From assembly GCA_018610125.1 (NCBI GenBank), contig JAHEOI010000228.1, forward strand, positions 1-6,905: a stretch of 6,905 nucleotides of DNA, written 5' to 3'. Shown in pieces: positions 3,938 through 6,905 of the stretch. The notes under the pieces are model-generated. The model worked only from the letters and a program-made list of their open reading frames with translations, had not been told where the DNA came from and made no database searches. The position numbers were made by a program, and so were the translations under genes. Each line of letters begins with the position of its first letter. Position 1 is the stretch's first letter. The stretch is from Verrucomicrobiota bacterium. GTDB taxonomy: Bacteria > Verrucomicrobiota > Verrucomicrobiia > Limisphaerales > JAHEOI01.

Positions 3938-5401
3938 TCATTCCCTTTTTGATAGATCGGCATCCTTGCCTTTTCGGGCTTGGAGCTCACTTGAAAGCGC
4001 CTCGACCTTCTGAGTCAGTGTCTTTCGGTCGACAATATTGAAATTCTCTCGCGGGTCGGTGCGGTGATCATAGAGCATACGGGCTAAGACCTCACCATTG
4101 TCGCGCGAATATTCGCTGTAGCGATAACGATCGGTTCGAATGGTATCACCGTTACGGAAGCGTCCAACCGCCGCAGTCTTCCAGGAACGGTCCGGGTTCC
4201 GCATTAGGGGAGCGAAGCTCCGTCCTTGAAGGTGGTCCGGTTTCGGAAGGCCGGCCAGCTCGCAGAGGGATGGGTAGATATCGATAAACTCAGTCAATTG
4301 GTCGATATGCTTCCCGCCCTTAATTGAAGGCGCTCGCACGAGTAATGGGGCATGCATGGAGGTTTCGAACGTGCAGTGCTTGCACCATAAGCCATGCTCG
4401 CCAAGTTGCCAGCCATGGTCTCCCCAAAGCACAACGATCGTGTCCTCTTTCAGCCCGAGCCGTTTCAGGGCATCCAAGAGCTTCCCGACTTGAGCGTCGA
4501 TATAGCTCACCGAAGCGTAGTACCCATGAATCAGGTTTCGGGCGACTCGATCTGAAACCGGTCCTTCATGGGGAATCTCAGCGTAAGCCCGCAGTTCACC
4601 GAATTGATGCATCGCGGCGTTGGGGGCTTTCCTTGGCGCATGATAATTCGCGGGGATCCGTATCTCATCGTGGTCGTACAAATCCCAGTACTTCTTCGGG
4701 GACATGAAGGGGAGATGAGGCCGGAAAAAACCGACAGCGAGGAAAAAAGGCTGCTTTTGACTGCTCAGGCGCTTCATCCGCGTCAACGCTTCCCGAGCCA
4801 GCTTACCGTCCGGGTAAGCCTTATCGGGCACGTTCGCCCATTCATACGCGGGCCCCCGCGCTCGACCTTCGCCATCGTGCTTCTGCCTGTGACGTTTCCA
4901 CTTCTTCAAGCTGTCGGGATTTTGGTAAGCCATGTAGCGTTGGTCCGGTCGCCATGGCTCTTCCGTCCATCCTTCTTCATGATCGGTGCGATGGTGGAAT
5001 ATCTTGCCCAAGGAGACCGTATGGTAACCATTTTCCTGGAAGTGGGTATTCAGTGGCGGGACCCCGGGCGCATCTTTCTCAGCCCAAGTATGGTAATTGA
5101 CAAAGCGGTTTCGGGATGGCCGCAACCCGGTCATTAAGCTGGCGCGACTGGCCCCACACGTCGGCACCATGCAGAATGAGCGCTCAAACAGTGTCCCGGT
5201 CTCTGCGAGCCGGTCCATATTCGGAGTATGCATGAATGGCTTGCCGTAGCTCTCGAGCTGCGGACGCAAATCATCCACGGCGATGAAAAGCACGTTCGGT
5301 TTCTCGGCCGCTGTACCCGGCAGCGCACACGCGAAGAGGAAGCCTATGACCGCAAACAACGGGAGCTTGGCTGCTTGAATTCGTGGGGGCCTCGTTTTCA
5401 T
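3938..5401 (-). CDS. Secreted type I sulfatase, iduronate-2-sulfatase-like
   Basis: This 487-residue protein starts at ATG 5401; an upstream in-frame GTG at 5476 would place a polar stretch before the signal peptide. Residues 1 to about 32 are a signal peptide: basic start MKTRPPRIQAAK, hydrophobic LPLFAVIGFLFACAL, likely cleavage after PGTAA. LFAC is a weak lipobox. The alkaline-phosphatase-superfamily sulfatase fold follows. The metal-binding pair is D43-D44 (VDDLRPQ). The nucleophile motif is C82-G-A-S-R86, where Cys is matured to formylglycine by a separate enzyme. Further active-site positions are the K133 region (SLGK), H229 (FRPHLPF), D328-H329 (WGDHGWQLGEHG) and K341. It hydrolyses sulfate esters, probably on polysaccharides or glycosaminoglycans, in the periplasm or outside the cell; the exact substrate cannot be read from sequence. 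It follows the 5480-6905 gene by 78 bp on the same strand. No clear Shine-Dalgarno precedes the ATG. Confidence 0.93.
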   Translation of the reverse strand: MKTRPPRIQAAKLPLFAVIGFLFACALPGTAAEKPNVLFIAVDDLRPQLESYGKPFMHTPNMDRLAETGTLFERSFCMVPTCGASRASLMTGLRPSRNRFVNYHTWAEKDAPGVPPLNTHFQENGYHTVSLGKIFHHRTDHEEGWTEEPWRPDQRYMAYQNPDSLKKWKRHRQKHDGEGRARGPAYEWANVPDKAYPDGKLAREALTRMKRLSSQKQPFFLAVGFFRPHLPFMSPKKYWDLYDHDEIRIPANYHAPRKAPNAAMHQFGELRAYAEIPHEGPVSDRVARNLIHGYYASVSYIDAQVGKLLDALKRLGLKEDTIVVLWGDHGWQLGEHGLWCKHCTFETSMHAPLLVRAPSIKGGKHIDQLTEFIDIYPSLCELAGLPKPDHLQGRSFAPLMRNPDRSWKTAAVGRFRNGDTIRTDRYRYSEYSRDNGEVLARMLYDHRTDPRENFNIVDRKTLTQKVEALSSELQARKGKDADLSKRE

Positions 5402-5479
5402 GGCAACACGTCGGTTTATTTTATTGCCGCTGCTCCCGCTTCCGGCAGAGCGCCCGCGGATTTTACGGACTCGCACGCT

Positions 5480-6905
5480 TCACGGACTCGACTGACCGGT
5501 TTCTCCACGAGAGGAAGTCACGCTTTCACGCTCGGCGTAGGCGGATTGGTCACCATTCGCGCCTTCATTTCGATCCTCTTCGGCATCCAGATCGTGTAAA
5601 CGCTCATCGATGGCAAAGCCTTGAGAGTGCTCTGCGGATCGTGGCTCGCTTCTGCCGCCTTGCTCGCTCCCGTTGTCAGTCGCTTCCTTCTTATCGGCTT
5701 TATCGGCTGTCTCCGGGGCCTTATCAGGTTGGCGTTTATCTTCCTGGACGGTTTGCTCGCTTTCGCCGCTCTTCTTCGACTCTTTGGCTTGATCCCGGGC
5801 GGTATCTTGCGAGCGATTACCTGCTGCTGACTCGTTTCGGCTGGAGGACTTCGCCTGCTCTTTGGCTTTGCTAGCCGCAATATTCTCGGACCGGTGCTGC
5901 TTGGAGGCAGGCGGTTTGGCCGCCTCGATGATCCCGTTTGCAAATTCGATCACGTGGCCCTCATGGATCAGCCAATGGAGGTCACCAATGACCGCCTTCT
6001 GCGCCTCGGTCGGCTCTTTCGTTTGAGCTGCCTGCTGCGATTCGTTGTCCGCTTGACCTGACCCCGCTTCTCCTTGGGCTTGTTGGGCTTCTTGGTTTTC
6101 TTGGGCGGACTTCGACTCGTGCTCCGGCGAAGGGGCGAGCGCATCAAGGATCTTTCGTCGAGTGCACTTGGGGGTTTCCTCGATAAACTGGACGAGCTTC
6201 CGCACCCCTTCCGTCACGGGCGTCTTTTCAAGGTCCAGGTACCGCGGACGGGCCACCGAGACGTGGGTCACGGTCTTATTGACCTTAAAGAACTGGAGTC
6301 CCCGCTTGGCAAATTGCTGACTTAGGACATGGACAACTTTGAGCGGGAAGCGCTTTTGATCTTCCCAAGCCCGTCGGACCGCACGCTGAAGCGAGGCGGA
6401 AGGCAGGTTGCGGCTTTGAGGACCGGGAATCTGGCATTGCTTCACATACCGAACAATACTTGGCGCATGCACCTCACGGAAATGACGCTCCACCTCATCA
6501 CGACTGTAAAGCCGCTGCGACTCAGAGACATTCAGACAGATATATTCGGTTTTGTAGCTCTGCTCGTCGAGCCACTGCTGGACCACTTCAGGGTCGCGCA
6601 CAATCTTAACCCGCGACTTGAAGGTTTCGAACGGCATGTCTGGGAACCGTCGGGCATGAAGTCTGACGAGCTGATTCTGGTAGTCGTGGTAATTGGGCGG
6701 TCCCAATATGGTTCCGGTCATGCCGCACTGGGCGACGAACGTGTATTTCCCTTTGGGGGGATCGGTGGGGATCTTTTCCACCTGATAAAACGTTGAAAAA
6801 TGCTGATCCAGGCAATAAGCGATCGCATCCTCCTCGGAGAGCCACACTGTATCATCAAGGGCGCAGAGATAGAGCGGCTGAGCGACGGATCCATCCTGCT
6901 TTTTA
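5480..6905 (-). CDS. Large conserved hypothetical protein with split winged-helix-like domain and charged tail (5' end missing)
   Basis: The frame is open through the right edge, giving 474 visible residues; an internal GTG at 6847 is unlikely to be the start because LYLCALDDTVW upstream of it is in frame and looks conserved. Visible residues 1 to about 230 are globular, with KYTFVAQCGMTGTILGPPNY, FKSRVKIVRD and FPLKVVHVLSQQFA; similar sequence recurs, from memory, in Opitutae. Residues 234-258 (VRKLVQFIEETP, TRRKILDALAP) and 299-329 (QKAVIGDLHWLIHEGHVIEF) look like the two halves of a winged helix-turn-helix. They are separated by a 40-residue Q/E/A-rich insert (genomic 6011-6130). The last 145 residues are polar, rich in E, K, S, Q and D, and surely disordered. 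No signal peptide can be judged. It may bind nucleic acid in the cytoplasm; the function is unknown. It lies 78 bp upstream of the sulfatase, possibly co-transcribed. It ends in TGA. Confidence 0.85.
   Translation of the reverse strand, partial: KKQDGSVAQPLYLCALDDTVWLSEEDAIAYCLDQHFSTFYQVEKIPTDPPKGKYTFVAQCGMTGTILGPPNYHDYQNQLVRLHARRFPDMPFETFKSRVKIVRDPEVVQQWLDEQSYKTEYICLNVSESQRLYSRDEVERHFREVHAPSIVRYVKQCQIPGPQSRNLPSASLQRAVRRAWEDQKRFPLKVVHVLSQQFAKRGLQFFKVNKTVTHVSVARPRYLDLEKTPVTEGVRKLVQFIEETPKCTRRKILDALAPSPEHESKSAQENQEAQQAQGEAGSGQADNESQQAAQTKEPTEAQKAVIGDLHWLIHEGHVIEFANGIIEAAKPPASKQHRSENIAASKAKEQAKSSSRNESAAGNRSQDTARDQAKESKKSGESEQTVQEDKRQPDKAPETADKADKKEATDNGSEQGGRSEPRSAEHSQGFAIDERLHDLDAEEDRNEGANGDQSAYAERESVTSSRGETGQSSP

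Noticed and set aside
3513..3941. Long overlapping open frames on both strands over the hairpin region
   Set aside because: They cross several hairpins, lack ribosome sites and show no recognisable domain. The composition looks like chance openness in GC-rich DNA.
4324..5137. Plus-strand open frames opposite the sulfatase
   Set aside because: They are antisense to an intact, motif-complete sulfatase, so they are shadows.
5401..5476. Upstream GTG start adding 25 residues to the sulfatase
   Set aside because: It would put a basic, polar stretch before a normal signal peptide; the ATG at 5401 starts directly at the signal sequence.
1..6905. CRISPR array or other regularly spaced repeats
   Set aside because: No direct repeats of CRISPR length or spacing were seen anywhere in the window.

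Overview
The window reads as a bacterial chromosome segment of moderate GC, most likely from the Verrucomicrobia (Opitutae-like) or a related PVC lineage. This is an inference from three things: a secreted iduronate-2-sulfatase-like enzyme; a long protein with a charged, low-complexity tail whose N-terminal part resembles conserved hypothetical proteins I associate with Opitutae; and the general style of the other genes. No ribosomal or other marker gene is present, so the assignment is tentative.

The window appears to hold one boundary of an integrated element. At 3361-3408 lies the 3' half of a tRNA-Thr(UGU) gene, running from the anticodon loop through the T arm to CCA, with no matching 5' half in front of it. 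This is the classic scar left when an element integrates into a tRNA gene. By the usual geometry, DNA to its left belongs to the element and DNA to its right is host chromosome.

Element side (1-3360), left to right: (i) the 5' part of a helix-turn-helix transposase of an insertion sequence on the minus strand (1-437, runs off the left edge); (ii) a structured stretch followed by a 49-codon coiled-coil-like gene on the plus strand (710-859), with a 17-bp palindrome just upstream and a strong terminator just downstream; (iii) a two-gene minus-strand operon of a small charged protein overlapping a PIN-domain ribonuclease (1030-1705), arranged like a toxin-antitoxin pair; (iv) a minus-strand operon of a ribbon-helix-helix-like regulator overlapping a XerC/D-type tyrosine recombinase (1882-3166), closed by a terminator. 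The recombinase carries an in-frame TAA just after the H-x-x-R box. The same frame continues for 54 more sense codons, which encode the second catalytic His and the nucleophilic Tyr. The integrase is therefore probably dead, and the element locked in place, unless the stop is read through or is a sequencing error.

Host side (3409-6905): about 380 bp of hairpin-rich intergenic DNA, possibly with the N-terminal remnant of a Uma2-like gene. Then come two minus-strand genes in probable series: a large hypothetical protein (5480-6905, start beyond the window) with a winged-helix-like domain split by a 40-residue low-complexity insert, followed after 78 bp by a secreted type I sulfatase (3938-5401). 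The sulfatase probably removes sulfate from polysaccharides in the periplasm or outside the cell.
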